This document shows, piece after piece, positions 7,615-15,603 of a stretch of 22,712 nt of DNA (positions within the stretch are counted from its first letter, which is position 1; each line of letters opens with the position of its first letter). Origin of the DNA: an uncultured Phocaeicola sp. (lineage in GTDB: Bacteria; Bacteroidota; Bacteroidia; Bacteroidales; Bacteroidaceae); assembly GCA_948956705.1 (NCBI GenBank), contig CARCZS010000008.1, positions 70,854 to 93,565 on the forward strand, read 5' to 3'. The notes below the pieces were generated by a model. It was not told where the DNA came from, searched no databases, and saw only the letters and a list, made by a program, of their open reading frames with translations. A program made the translations under genes and the position numbers.

Positions 7615-8883
7615 ATGAAACTGTTACTATTAGGCTCAGGCGGACGTGAACACGCCCTGGCATGGAAGATTGCCCAAAGCCCCAAGATTGAGAAACTGTA
7701 TATAGCTCCGGGAAATGCCGGAACAAGCGAGGTAGGCGAGAATGTAGCTATGAAAGCCGACGACTTTGCAGCCATCAAAGAGTTTGTAGTAAAAAATGAT
7801 ATAAACATGGTAGTAGTGGGTCCTGAAGACCCATTGGTCAAAGGAGTATACGACTACTTCAAAAACGACGAAGCATTGAAGAATATCCCTGTCATCGGCC
7901 CGTCAAAGGCAGGTGCCGTATTGGAAGGAAGCAAAGAATTTGCAAAAGAATTCATGCAGCGTCATCACATTCCGACTGCCGGTTATAAGAGCATTACTGC
8001 CGCTAACCTGGAAGAAGGTTTGGCATTTCTCGAAACACTGGAAGCTCCGTATGTACTGAAAGCCGACGGACTGTGTGCAGGCAAAGGGGTATTGATTCTG
8101 CCTACACTGGAAGAAGCAAAGAAAGAATTGAAAGAAATGCTGAGCGGTATGTTCGGCGATGCTTCCGCCACTGTAGTCATTGAAGAATTCCTGAGTGGTA
8201 TCGAATGCTCCGTATTCGTTCTGACAGACGGAAAGAACTACAAGATTCTGCCCGAAGCAAAGGACTACAAACGCATAGGTGAAGGCGACAAAGGTTTGAA
8301 TACCGGTGGTATGGGTAGTATTTCTCCTGTTCCGTTTGCCGATAAGGAATGGATGCAAAAGGTAGAAGACCGCATTATTCGTCCCACTGTGGAAGGGCTC
8401 GCTGCCGAAGGTATCGAATACAAGGGTTTCATCTTCTTCGGCCTTATCAATGTAAAAGGTGAACCGATGGTGATTGAATACAACGTCCGCATGGGTGACC
8501 CTGAAACAGAAAGTGTCATGCTCCGCATCAAGAGTGACCTGGTAGAACTTTTTGAAGGAGTGGCTGCCGGCAACCTGAATGAGAAGACACTGGAAATAGA
8601 CCCACGTTCTGCCGTATGTGTCATGTTGGTATCGGGAGGCTATCCCGAACATTACGACAAAGGCTTCGCCATCAATGGACTGGATGCTATCAAAGACAGT
8701 ATCGTATTCCATGCCGGAACCGCATTGAAAGACGGACGGGTAGTGACTAGCGGCGGACGTGTCATTGCAGTCAGCTCTTATGGTGCTGATAAAGCAGAAG
8801 CATTGGCTCAGTCTTTTGCCAATGCCAAAAAGATAGATTTCGAAAAGAAGTATTTCCGTTCGGATATCGGATTCGACCTTTAA
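7615..8883 (+). CDS. purD: Phosphoribosylamine-glycine ligase (GAR synthetase)
   Basis: The 422-aa cytoplasmic enzyme joins glycine to 5-phosphoribosylamine using ATP, the second step of purine synthesis. It opens with the family signature [15 protein letters not shown], followed by GPEDPLVKG (about residues 64-72), the ATP-grasp region with [12 protein letters not shown] and [13 protein letters not shown], and the metal-binding [11 protein letters not shown] (usually FNVRFGDPETQ). Full length, with no other pur genes nearby; it sits in a run of unrelated genes, which is common for pur genes in Bacteroides. The ATG at 7615 lies 18 bases behind the peptidase stop. Confidence 0.98.
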   Translation: MKLLLLGSGGREHALAWKIAQSPKIEKLYIAPGNAGTSEVGENVAMKADDFAAIKEFVVKNDINMVVVGPEDPLVKGVYDYFKNDEALKNIPVIGPSKAGAVLEGSKEFAKEFMQRHHIPTAGYKSITAANLEEGLAFLETLEAPYVLKADGLCAGKGVLILPTLEEAKKELKEMLSGMFGDASATVVIEEFLSGIECSVFVLTDGKNYKILPEAKDYKRIGEGDKGLNTGGMGSISPVPFADKEWMQKVEDRIIRPTVEGLAAEGIEYKGFIFFGLINVKGEPMVIEYNVRMGDPETESVMLRIKSDLVELFEGVAAGNLNEKTLEIDPRSAVCVMLVSGGYPEHYDKGFAINGLDAIKDSIVFHAGTALKDGRVVTSGGRVIAVSSYGADKAEALAQSFANAKKIDFEKKYFRSDIGFDL

Positions 8884-8909
8884 TAGTGTCATCATTGAAA
8901 AAATAATGC

Positions 8910-9845
8910 ATGACAGGCTATAATAAATTCCAAATAGATGTAGCAACGGGAAGGTTAACCCTTCCCGTTGTCATCCTTATATGCCTGTTTTTATGGGGAG
9001 CCAGCATCCATTTATGGAGTGAGTTGCTCAGTTTTGTATCGTGTGCGTTGACCGGATACATGATGATTGAAATGAATACAGCTTTCACCCTGATACGAAC
9101 CCGGACTATGCTGCACGTCAGTCTGTTTGGATTCATCATGTCGGCATGTATGTTTCTCCATCCATTCCATATCTCCAACCTTGTCCCGCCGGCATTTATC
9201 ATCGCTCTGTTCCAATTATTCCGCAGCTACGAATCCGGACAGGCATCAGGGAGCATCTTTCATGCCTTTTTCTTTATCGGACTCGGTAGCCTTGCCTTTC
9301 CGCAATTGTTGTATTTTGCTCCTTTATTCTATATCAGTATGATTAGTTTCCGCTCATTGTCGGCAAAAACATTCTTTGCCGGACTTATCGGACTGATAGT
9401 TCCCTATTGGTTTCTCTTTGGCTACACATTCTATTATGATAAAATGGAGTTGTTTTACCACCCACTGCAATCATTGATACAATTCGAGCCTATCCGCTAT
9501 ACCGGTTTTACTCCCAATCAAATTATTTCGTGGGGAACCGTTACACTGATATCACTGATATGCAGCGTGCACTATTTTATGGTCTCCTATTTGGACAAGA
9601 CACGTACACGTTTGTTCCTCTCATTCCTGATAGCCGTCGAAGCATGGACTTATACATTAGGTTTGTTGCAACCTCAGCACTTCAACGTGTTGCTGCAACT
9701 GCAAATCATTATCATGTCCATTTTAGCAGGACATTTATTTACTTTGACCCGTAATCGCTTTTCCGGCATCTTTTTCATCATTACATTTGTTATCCTAATA
9801 ACATTAGCTATTTATAATTTATGGATGCAATTCTTCAATTCCTGA
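8910..9845 (+). CDS. Unrecognised polytopic inner-membrane protein (311 aa)
   Basis: The protein is almost entirely hydrophobic, with roughly eight to nine membrane segments (for example around residues 18-36, 68-86, 92-108, 117-135, 150-170, 205-225 and 285-305) and short polar loops such as RSYESGQASG and YLDKTRTR. There is no signal peptide and no motif that I can tie to a transporter or enzyme family; it looks like one of the conserved Bacteroidota membrane proteins of unknown function. An earlier ATG at 8906 gives only a five-codon frame, so the ATG at 8910 is the start. The gene lies 26 bases behind purD and its 3' end overlaps the next gene by 25 bases, so the two are probably translated together. 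Confidence 0.82.
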   Translation: MTGYNKFQIDVATGRLTLPVVILICLFLWGASIHLWSELLSFVSCALTGYMMIEMNTAFTLIRTRTMLHVSLFGFIMSACMFLHPFHISNLVPPAFIIALFQLFRSYESGQASGSIFHAFFFIGLGSLAFPQLLYFAPLFYISMISFRSLSAKTFFAGLIGLIVPYWFLFGYTFYYDKMELFYHPLQSLIQFEPIRYTGFTPNQIISWGTVTLISLICSVHYFMVSYLDKTRTRLFLSFLIAVEAWTYTLGLLQPQHFNVLLQLQIIIMSILAGHLFTLTRNRFSGIFFIITFVILITLAIYNLWMQFFNS

Positions 9846-10288
9846 TAGACTGGGGATATTGGGGGCTATTTCTCGGCTCTTTCATAGCCGGCAGTGTTCT
9901 TCCTTTCAGTTCGGAAGCTGTATTGGCAGCTTGTGTCGGTCCGCTGGGTTTAGACCCGGTGATAAGTATTGCCGCCGCCACAGCCGGAAACGTATCCGGG
10001 GGCATGACCTGCTACTGGATGGGACATTTGGGAAACATGGAATGGATAGAGAAATATTTCCATGTAAAAAAAGAAAAGATGGACCGCGCCGAGAAATTTG
10101 TACACGGACGGGGAGCATGGATGGCATTCTTTGCTTTTATCCCTATCTTGGGAAGTGCCATTTCCATCGTACTGGGCATGATGCGTGCTAATATATGGAT
10201 TGTTATCCTCGCCATGACAGTCGGAAAGGTGCTTCGATATGCATTGTTGGTTTGGGGAGTGCTGGAAGCCTCCGCTTTAATGAAATAA
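9821..10288 (+). CDS. YqaA/DedA-like (VTT domain) small membrane protein
   Basis: The 155-aa protein matches the YqaA branch of the DedA/VTT family: GSFIAGSVLPFSSEAVLAA near the N-terminus (residues 19-37), the Gly-rich TAGNVSGG (about residues 55-62), a polar loop with KKEKMDRAEKFVHGRG, then FIPILGSAISIVLGMMR and VGKVLRY at the end. DedA proteins act in lipid carrier or phospholipid movement across the inner membrane and in envelope homeostasis; the role of the YqaA branch is not established. The ATG lies inside the last codons of the preceding gene in another frame, and the stop is only four bases before mnmD. Confidence 0.88.
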   Translation: MDAILQFLIDWGYWGLFLGSFIAGSVLPFSSEAVLAACVGPLGLDPVISIAAATAGNVSGGMTCYWMGHLGNMEWIEKYFHVKKEKMDRAEKFVHGRGAWMAFFAFIPILGSAISIVLGMMRANIWIVILAMTVGKVLRYALLVWGVLEASALMK

Positions 10289-10292
10289 TTTT

Positions 10293-10970
10293 ATGGAACT
10301 GGAACAGACAGCAGACGGCAGTTATACACTCTATGTGCCTGAGTTGGATGAACATTATCATTCGGTAAAAGGAGCATTGACGGAGTCACAACATATATTC
10401 ATTGAAATGGGACTGAAGCATTCTCCGGTTGCCGAACCGCGTATTCTCGAGATAGGACTGGGCACAGGTCTGAATGCTTTCCTCACCCTGCTTACTGCAG
10501 CGGATATTCGGAAGAAAATATATTATACAGGCATCGAACGGTATCCGTTAAGTGAAGATACCGTACATAAATTGAATTATCCCGGCCTTATAGGAAAAGG
10601 ACATGAAGAAGATTACTACGCCATTCACCGTGTCGGATGGGGCACGGACGTGGCACTCTCTCCGTGGTTCACACTCCATAAGATAGAAGGGGATTTTACC
10701 CGCCTTTTTCATTCGGAAGGAGCAAGACAGACCTCTCTATCCGGTTATGACATTATCTATTTTGATGCGTTTGCACCCGAAAAGCAGCCGGAAATGTGGG
10801 AACAGTCTTTATTCAACTCTTTATATGAACTATTAAACAAAGGAGGCATCCTGACCACCTATTGCGCCAAAGGGGTAGTGAGAAGAATGTTGCAGGCAGC
10901 CGGATTTACAGTGGAACGTCTTCCGGGACCTCCGGGTGGGAAACGTGAAATATTACGAGCCACTAAATAA
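10293..10970 (+). CDS. mnmD: tRNA 5-methylaminomethyl-2-thiouridine methyltransferase, stand-alone MnmD
   Basis: The 225-aa protein has the Methyltransf_30 (DUF752) fold of the N-terminal half of E. coli MnmC. Seen are LEIGLGTGLNAFL (SAM site, residues about 47-59), FDAFAPEKQPEMW (about 160-172) and the closing CAKGVVRRMLQAAGF with LPGPPGGKRE. This domain methylates nm5(s2)U to mnm5(s2)U at position 34 of tRNAs. The FAD oxidase half of MnmC is absent, as in other bacteria with stand-alone MnmD. It starts four bases after the YqaA-like gene and ends 19 bases before the metal-binding lipoprotein gene. Confidence 0.92.
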   Translation: MELEQTADGSYTLYVPELDEHYHSVKGALTESQHIFIEMGLKHSPVAEPRILEIGLGTGLNAFLTLLTAADIRKKIYYTGIERYPLSEDTVHKLNYPGLIGKGHEEDYYAIHRVGWGTDVALSPWFTLHKIEGDFTRLFHSEGARQTSLSGYDIIYFDAFAPEKQPEMWEQSLFNSLYELLNKGGILTTYCAKGVVRRMLQAAGFTVERLPGPPGGKREILRATK

Positions 10971-10989
10971 ACAATCAATAAATGAAAAT

Positions 10990-11847
10990 ATGAAACGAAT
11001 CGCTCTCTTTTTCGTCACTCTGCTTTGCCTGAGTGCTTGCGGCTCCAAGCAGCAACAGCCCGGCAAAGAGACATTAACCGTTACACTCGAGCCGTTGCGA
11101 TACTTCACGGAAGTCATTGCCGGAGATAAATATAATGTAGTCAGTATGGTTCCTAAGGGCAGCAGCCCGGAGACTTACGACCCTACTCCGCAACAGTTAG
11201 TCAATCTAGACAAAAGTACTGCCTACTTACGCATCGGTTACATTGGATTCGAACAAGCATGGATGGATAAATTGACTTCCAACGCCCCGCACCTCAAGGT
11301 ATTCGATACTTCTAAAGGTATAGACCCTATCTATGAGGAAGAACACGACCATGGCGACCATCATCATGGAGGAGGCATTGAGCCACACATTTGGAACTCC
11401 ACCCGGAATGCTTCTATAATAGCTGATAACATCTATGCTGCCCTGTGCCAGTTGGACAGTGTCAATGCACCCTATTACAAACATCGTCTGGATAGTTTGC
11501 AAGGCATTATCACCCATACAGACAATGAACTTCGCGGACTACTGCAACATGCAGATACCACTTTTCTTATTTATCACCCGGCATTAAGCTATTTCGCCCG
11601 CGATTACGGATTAAAACAAATCAGCATCGAAGAAGGAGGAAAAGAACCCTCGCCTGCTCATCTCAAAAATTTAATCGAGACCTGCCGTCGTGACAATGCT
11701 CACGTCATTTTTGTACAGCAGGAGTTTGATACACGTAACGCCAAATTGATAGCTGATGAGCTGGGAGTAAATGTAATTCCGATTAATCCGCTAAGCTACG
11801 ATTGGAAGGAAGAAATGATAAATGTGGCAAAGTCTCTTACCAAATAA
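10990..11847 (+). CDS. Metal (zinc/manganese-type) ABC transporter substrate-binding lipoprotein
   Basis: The true start is the ATG at 10990, where a lipoprotein signal begins (MKRIALFFVTLLCLSAC, Cys17); a longer frame from 10936 runs back into mnmD and lacks a signal at its start. The 285-aa product is a ZnuA/TroA family (cluster A-I) binding protein. Visible are SPETYDPTPQQ (residues 59-69), a His/Asp/Glu-rich loop EEEHDHGDHHHGGG (116-129) of the zinc-binding kind, EPHIW with ligand His133, and YHPALSYFARDYGL with ligand His196. The first ligand of the family, normally His in SPHxYxPTP, is Glu61 here, and the late LDPL motif reads INPL. It is anchored in a membrane facing the periplasm and should deliver the metal to the transporter. 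The ATPase gene follows after eight bases. Confidence 0.9.
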   Translation: MKRIALFFVTLLCLSACGSKQQQPGKETLTVTLEPLRYFTEVIAGDKYNVVSMVPKGSSPETYDPTPQQLVNLDKSTAYLRIGYIGFEQAWMDKLTSNAPHLKVFDTSKGIDPIYEEEHDHGDHHHGGGIEPHIWNSTRNASIIADNIYAALCQLDSVNAPYYKHRLDSLQGIITHTDNELRGLLQHADTTFLIYHPALSYFARDYGLKQISIEEGGKEPSPAHLKNLIETCRRDNAHVIFVQQEFDTRNAKLIADELGVNVIPINPLSYDWKEEMINVAKSLTK

Positions 11848-11855
11848 AAGTGCTT

Positions 11856-12641
11856 ATGACAAACCATCCTATTATACAACTAACCGATATCTCTGCCGCT
11901 TATGATGGAAAGACCGTACTCAGCCGCGTCAACCTGACCGTATATGAGCGTGACTTTCTAGGTGTTATCGGCCCTAACGGAGGCGGAAAGACGACGCTGA
12001 TTAAATTAATCTTAGGACTACTGAAACCGGTATCGGGCACCATCCGTTTTTATAAAAACGGTAAAGAAGTACCGGAAATAACCATGGGATACCTGCCTCA
12101 GTACAACAGCATCGATAAGAAGTTCCCTATTTCGGTATACGAAGTCGTATTGTCCGGTCTCAGCAAACAGAAATCATTGCTACACCGGTATTCTTCGGAA
12201 CAGCACGAACAAGTCAGACAAATTATCTCCCGTATGGGATTGGAAGGACTGGAAGGGCGTGCTATCGGTGAGCTGAGTGGCGGACAGTTGCAACGGGCAC
12301 TTCTGGGACGGGCGCTTGTCTCTAATCCGGAAGTAGTGATATTGGACGAGCCGAACACGTATATAGACAAACGCTTTGAAGCAAAACTATACTCTTTATT
12401 GGAAGAAATCAATAAAGAACGAGCCATTATCCTGGTAAGCCACGACATCGGTACTGTCTTGCAAAATGTAAAGACAATCGCGTGTGTCAACGAAACACTG
12501 GATTACCACCCCGATACGGAAGTTCCCACCGAATGGCTGGAAGAACACTTCGGATGCCCCATCGAGCTGTTGGGACACGGCAATTTCCCCCATCGCATAC
12601 TGAAATGCCACTGTCACGAAGACAGACAGACTGAAAAGTGA
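11856..12641 (+). CDS. Metal ABC transporter ATP-binding protein (ZnuC-like)
   Basis: The start is the ATG at 11856 (MTNHPIIQLTDIS), eight bases after the lipoprotein stop; a longer frame from 11802 would overlap that gene. The 261-aa ATPase has Walker A GPNGGGKTT (residues 39-47), Q-loop YLPQ (79-82), signature LSGGQ (140-144), Walker B VVILDEP (160-166) and the switch His196 (SHD). The order and the short length fit the ATPases of zinc/manganese importers. After the ATPase core a tail (residues about 215-261) ends in HG..PHR...CHCHED, a cluster of His and Cys that could bind metal. No permease gene follows: the hairpin at 12650-12691 and a convergent gene come next. Confidence 0.9.
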   Translation: MTNHPIIQLTDISAAYDGKTVLSRVNLTVYERDFLGVIGPNGGGKTTLIKLILGLLKPVSGTIRFYKNGKEVPEITMGYLPQYNSIDKKFPISVYEVVLSGLSKQKSLLHRYSSEQHEQVRQIISRMGLEGLEGRAIGELSGGQLQRALLGRALVSNPEVVILDEPNTYIDKRFEAKLYSLLEEINKERAIILVSHDIGTVLQNVKTIACVNETLDYHPDTEVPTEWLEEHFGCPIELLGHGNFPHRILKCHCHEDRQTEK

Positions 12642-12649
12642 TTATAGAA

Positions 12650-12691
12650 AGGTGTGTCAAAATGATAGCCCGATTTCATTTTGGCACACCT
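12650..12691. terminator. Long stem-loop closing the convergent genes
   Basis: Arms AGGTGTGTCAAAATGA (12650-12665) and TCATTTTGGCACACCT (12676-12691) pair over 16 bases with a single G-U pair around a 10-base loop. It lies between the stop codons of the plus-strand ATPase gene (12641) and the minus-strand GH3 gene (12702), as a bidirectional terminator would. There is no clean T tract on the plus side. Confidence 0.8.
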
Positions 12692-12701
12692 CCTCTTCCT
12701 A

Positions 12702-15356
12702 TTACATCTTTACTTTCGTTTTCAAACGGATATCCTTGGAAGAAGCACCTACCCATATCTCAAATTCCCCCGACTCAAACACCCAGTCAGATTTCTTCTC
12801 GCTGAAATACTGAAAAGCATCTTTATCCAATGCAACCGAAACACTCTTTGTCTCACCGGGACGAAGGAATACTTTCCGGAAACCTTTTAATTCCTTCAAC
12901 GGACGTACCTCTTTCGAAACAATATCACGCACATATATCTGAGCCACCTCCGCCCCTCCGTAATCTCCCGTATTCGTTATATTGAAAGAAAGCGTAACCG
13001 ACTTGTTCTTCTTGTCTATTTCCGCCAACTGCAAATCCGAATACTCGAATGAAGTATAAGACAACCCATAACCAAACGGATAGAGCGGTTCGACCTGTTT
13101 CTGGTCATATCCACGGTAGCCCACGAATATTCCTTCATTATAATATACTTTCTTTTCTTTCCGTGTCTCATCATAATTGCCACAGGCCGGAGAATCTTCC
13201 CATCTCTTTTCTATCGTAAAAGGCAACTTAGCTGAAGGAACCACCTTTCCCGACAACATCTCGGCAAATGCTCTTCCACCTGCCTGCCCCGGATAAAGCA
13301 GATGCACCACTGCCTTTACCCGGTCAATCCACGGACTCATTTTCACACCTCCTCCGGCATGCAGACTGACAATAAGATTCGGATTTACCTCAGCCAACCG
13401 ATTTATCAGCATATCCTGACCGTAAGGCAGTTCAAACGGACGGTCACGCCCTTCCAACTCGATACTTCCGTCCAAACCGCCACAGAATATCACCACATCT
13501 GCCTGACGTGCCAACCGCAAAGCTTCCGAAAAATCCAGATTACCTTTATAATCATATCCCAAACGAATCTCTGCGGGCAAACTCCGCTGGTTCAAGTATT
13601 CCAACTTCACATGCAGACGTGTCCCCTTCTGTCCTTCCACTGCCACTTGCCTGCAATCAAAAGACTGGGAAACTGATGCATCCAAGTACATCTTTCCATC
13701 AATCCACAAACGATACCCTCCTTGTGCATCGACAAAAAACAGAAGACTGTCATTCCGTTCCACAGGAACATAGCCCTCCCATTCCACACGATAATCCTCA
13801 CCCAATCCCTCCTTCGGAGTTCCCCACCATGAGAAATCTACATGACGGTCAATTCTTTCCATTACTAAATCTTTATTCGTACTTTCTCCATTGGCAGCAG
13901 GCGAAACACCCGAAACACTGTTGGCATTTACTGTCCTTCCCGCTGCTTTCGCCTGTTGCTGAATCAATTTATCGGACAAAGCATTGCCATCCCCCTGCCC
14001 CGTTTTATAATATCTTGCCGTCAATCCTTGTTTTCCATCTTCCGTATAAAACTGACAGGAACGAAACAATCTCGGCTTATATGCATTGGATATTCCTTCC
14101 GCATACCCCACTTCCGCATTAGGATATTCCGCCTCTATACCCTGCAAGACCGAAGTGACATGCCAAGGATGCACCTTAGAACTGCCGCCACCCCCATAAG
14201 TAATGCCGTTTACATTATGCTGCCTGTCCGTCACCAAGTTATAACAGGCGTTAGGTCCGATTACTGCAATCTTAGCCACCTGTTTCAATGGCAATATGTT
14301 ATCTTCATTCTTCAGCAGAATCATTCCCTCCTTAGCGGCTTCGTACGCCATTCGGTTGGCTTTCGGGTTATAAACAGGAATCGTCGTATCCAACTGCGGA
14401 CGGTCAAAAAATCCCATTTCGATGCACGTGCCGTAAATCCTGCGTACCTTCTCATTAATAGTCTCTTCCGTCACCACTCCCTGTTCGACAAGAGGCAACA
14501 GCTTCTCCCTGACAAACCAGTCGTTACTGCCCATTTCAAGGTCCAGTCCATGATTGGCTGCCTTGTCTGCGGAGTAGGTACATGCCCAATCAGACATCAG
14601 CATACCTTTGAATCCCCATTCTTTCTTCAAGATATCAATCAGATATTTATTTTCCGTACAATATACACCATTCACCGGATTGTAACCGGTCATCACCGCT
14701 TTCACTCCCGCCTTTTGCACTGCCGCCTTAAATGCCGGAAGATAAATCTCACGCAACGCACGTTCAGACACTTCCGAACTTACTGTATAACGGTCATACT
14801 CCTGATCATTGGCTGCAAAATGTTTAACGGTGGCTATTACACCTCTTTCCTGCACTCCCTTAATGAAAGGAACCACCATCTCTGAAGAAAGATAAGGGTC
14901 TTCACCCATGTATTCAAAGTTTCGGGCCCCCTTCGAAGCTCTATAAGTATTCACCCCCGGTGCCAAAAGAAAATGAATGCCCCGGGCACGCCATTCCTGT
15001 CCGTAACAGTCACCCACCCGGGCTGCCAAGTCCCTATTCCATGACGCTGCCAAAGACAATGCCGACGGGAAGGCTGTAGCTTTGCCAAACAATCCCCATG
15101 AAGCAACTCCCAAAGGCCCGTCCGCCAGTTTAAAAGCAGGTATGCCCAATCGTTCACAAGGATGAAGATAGAAATCCTGATAACCTGCCAACAAGTCAAT
15201 CTTCTCTTCCAGCGTCATCCGCCGAACCAAATCTTCCACTCTCTCCTCCACCGGCAAGTCTGCCCGACGGAAAGGATAATCCTGAGCATTTATCTGCCAC
15301 ACAGAAGTACATAACAAGATGCAACACGCCACAATTACTCTATTCATGAATTTCAT
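12702..15356 (-). CDS. Glycoside hydrolase family 3 enzyme with PA14 insert, exported
   Basis: With the start at 15356 (MKFMNRVIVACCILLC, signal peptide ending near NAQ) the product is 884 aa; the frame is open 20 codons further upstream but those codons have no signal character. The TIM-barrel domain begins with EERVEDLVRRMTLEEKIDLL and carries KHFAAND and the nucleophile Asp256 in MSDW. The second domain contains a PA14 module (about residues 430-590, with WEGYVPV, GGYRLWIDG and LEYLNQR), then ELEGRDRPFELP, where Glu635 is the likely acid/base. A fibronectin III-like domain (YDQKQVEPLYPFGYGLSYT to the end) closes it. This architecture is known from beta-glucosidases and related beta-glycosidases of Bacteroidota; PA14 usually shapes the substrate pocket. 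The sugar specificity cannot be read from sequence. The protein likely acts in the periplasm. No SusC/SusD genes are adjacent. Confidence 0.93.
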   Translation of the reverse strand: MKFMNRVIVACCILLCTSVWQINAQDYPFRRADLPVEERVEDLVRRMTLEEKIDLLAGYQDFYLHPCERLGIPAFKLADGPLGVASWGLFGKATAFPSALSLAASWNRDLAARVGDCYGQEWRARGIHFLLAPGVNTYRASKGARNFEYMGEDPYLSSEMVVPFIKGVQERGVIATVKHFAANDQEYDRYTVSSEVSERALREIYLPAFKAAVQKAGVKAVMTGYNPVNGVYCTENKYLIDILKKEWGFKGMLMSDWACTYSADKAANHGLDLEMGSNDWFVREKLLPLVEQGVVTEETINEKVRRIYGTCIEMGFFDRPQLDTTIPVYNPKANRMAYEAAKEGMILLKNEDNILPLKQVAKIAVIGPNACYNLVTDRQHNVNGITYGGGGSSKVHPWHVTSVLQGIEAEYPNAEVGYAEGISNAYKPRLFRSCQFYTEDGKQGLTARYYKTGQGDGNALSDKLIQQQAKAAGRTVNANSVSGVSPAANGESTNKDLVMERIDRHVDFSWWGTPKEGLGEDYRVEWEGYVPVERNDSLLFFVDAQGGYRLWIDGKMYLDASVSQSFDCRQVAVEGQKGTRLHVKLEYLNQRSLPAEIRLGYDYKGNLDFSEALRLARQADVVIFCGGLDGSIELEGRDRPFELPYGQDMLINRLAEVNPNLIVSLHAGGGVKMSPWIDRVKAVVHLLYPGQAGGRAFAEMLSGKVVPSAKLPFTIEKRWEDSPACGNYDETRKEKKVYYNEGIFVGYRGYDQKQVEPLYPFGYGLSYTSFEYSDLQLAEIDKKNKSVTLSFNITNTGDYGGAEVAQIYVRDIVSKEVRPLKELKGFRKVFLRPGETKSVSVALDKDAFQYFSEKKSDWVFESGEFEIWVGASSKDIRLKTKVKM

Positions 15357-15603
15357 ATTCTTTAGATTTAATAAGTGCGACCAAATTACAAAAAAAACTC
15401 CAACTCTAATCACCAAGCGTCTGTTTTATTGCCTTTACACCTGATTATCGAAGGATAATAAAGAAGTACAAACCGGATGAATTACCCGAAAAAGAGGATA
15501 GTTATGACCGCCATAACACTAAATAACAGACATTCAAGCGGTAAATAACTATATCTTTACTATCTTTGCGCTCGTCGAATGTTAACGAAACAAATATAAT
15601 TTC
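15357..15603. promoter_or_regulatory. Divergent regulatory region between GH3 and DUF2723 genes
   Basis: No gene is visible here. For the plus-strand gene, TATCTTTG at 15561-15568 matches the -7 consensus exactly; a -33 element is not clear. For the minus-strand GH3 gene I see only a degenerate TAATTTGG reading leftward from about 15390. Two inverted repeats lie between: ATTATC-GAAG-GATAAT (15444-15459) and GTTATG-ACCGC-CATAAC (15501-15517). They are possible operator half-site pairs. Confidence 0.55.

Noticed and set aside
7903..8946. Open frame of 347 codons on the minus strand across purD
   Set aside because: Shadow of purD with unusual composition (rich in Phe, His, Cys) and no recognisable motif.
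10936..10989. Upstream extension of the metal-binding lipoprotein
   Set aside because: The 18 codons overlap mnmD and precede a perfect lipoprotein signal; the ATG at 10990 is the start.
11802..11855. Upstream extension of the ABC ATPase
   Set aside because: It overlaps the end of the lipoprotein gene in another frame, and the family begins at PIIQLTDIS just after the ATG at 11856.
13956..14885. Open frame of 309 codons on the plus strand inside the GH3 gene
   Set aside because: Shadow of the GH3 coding strand; His/Arg/Ile-rich composition and no domain.
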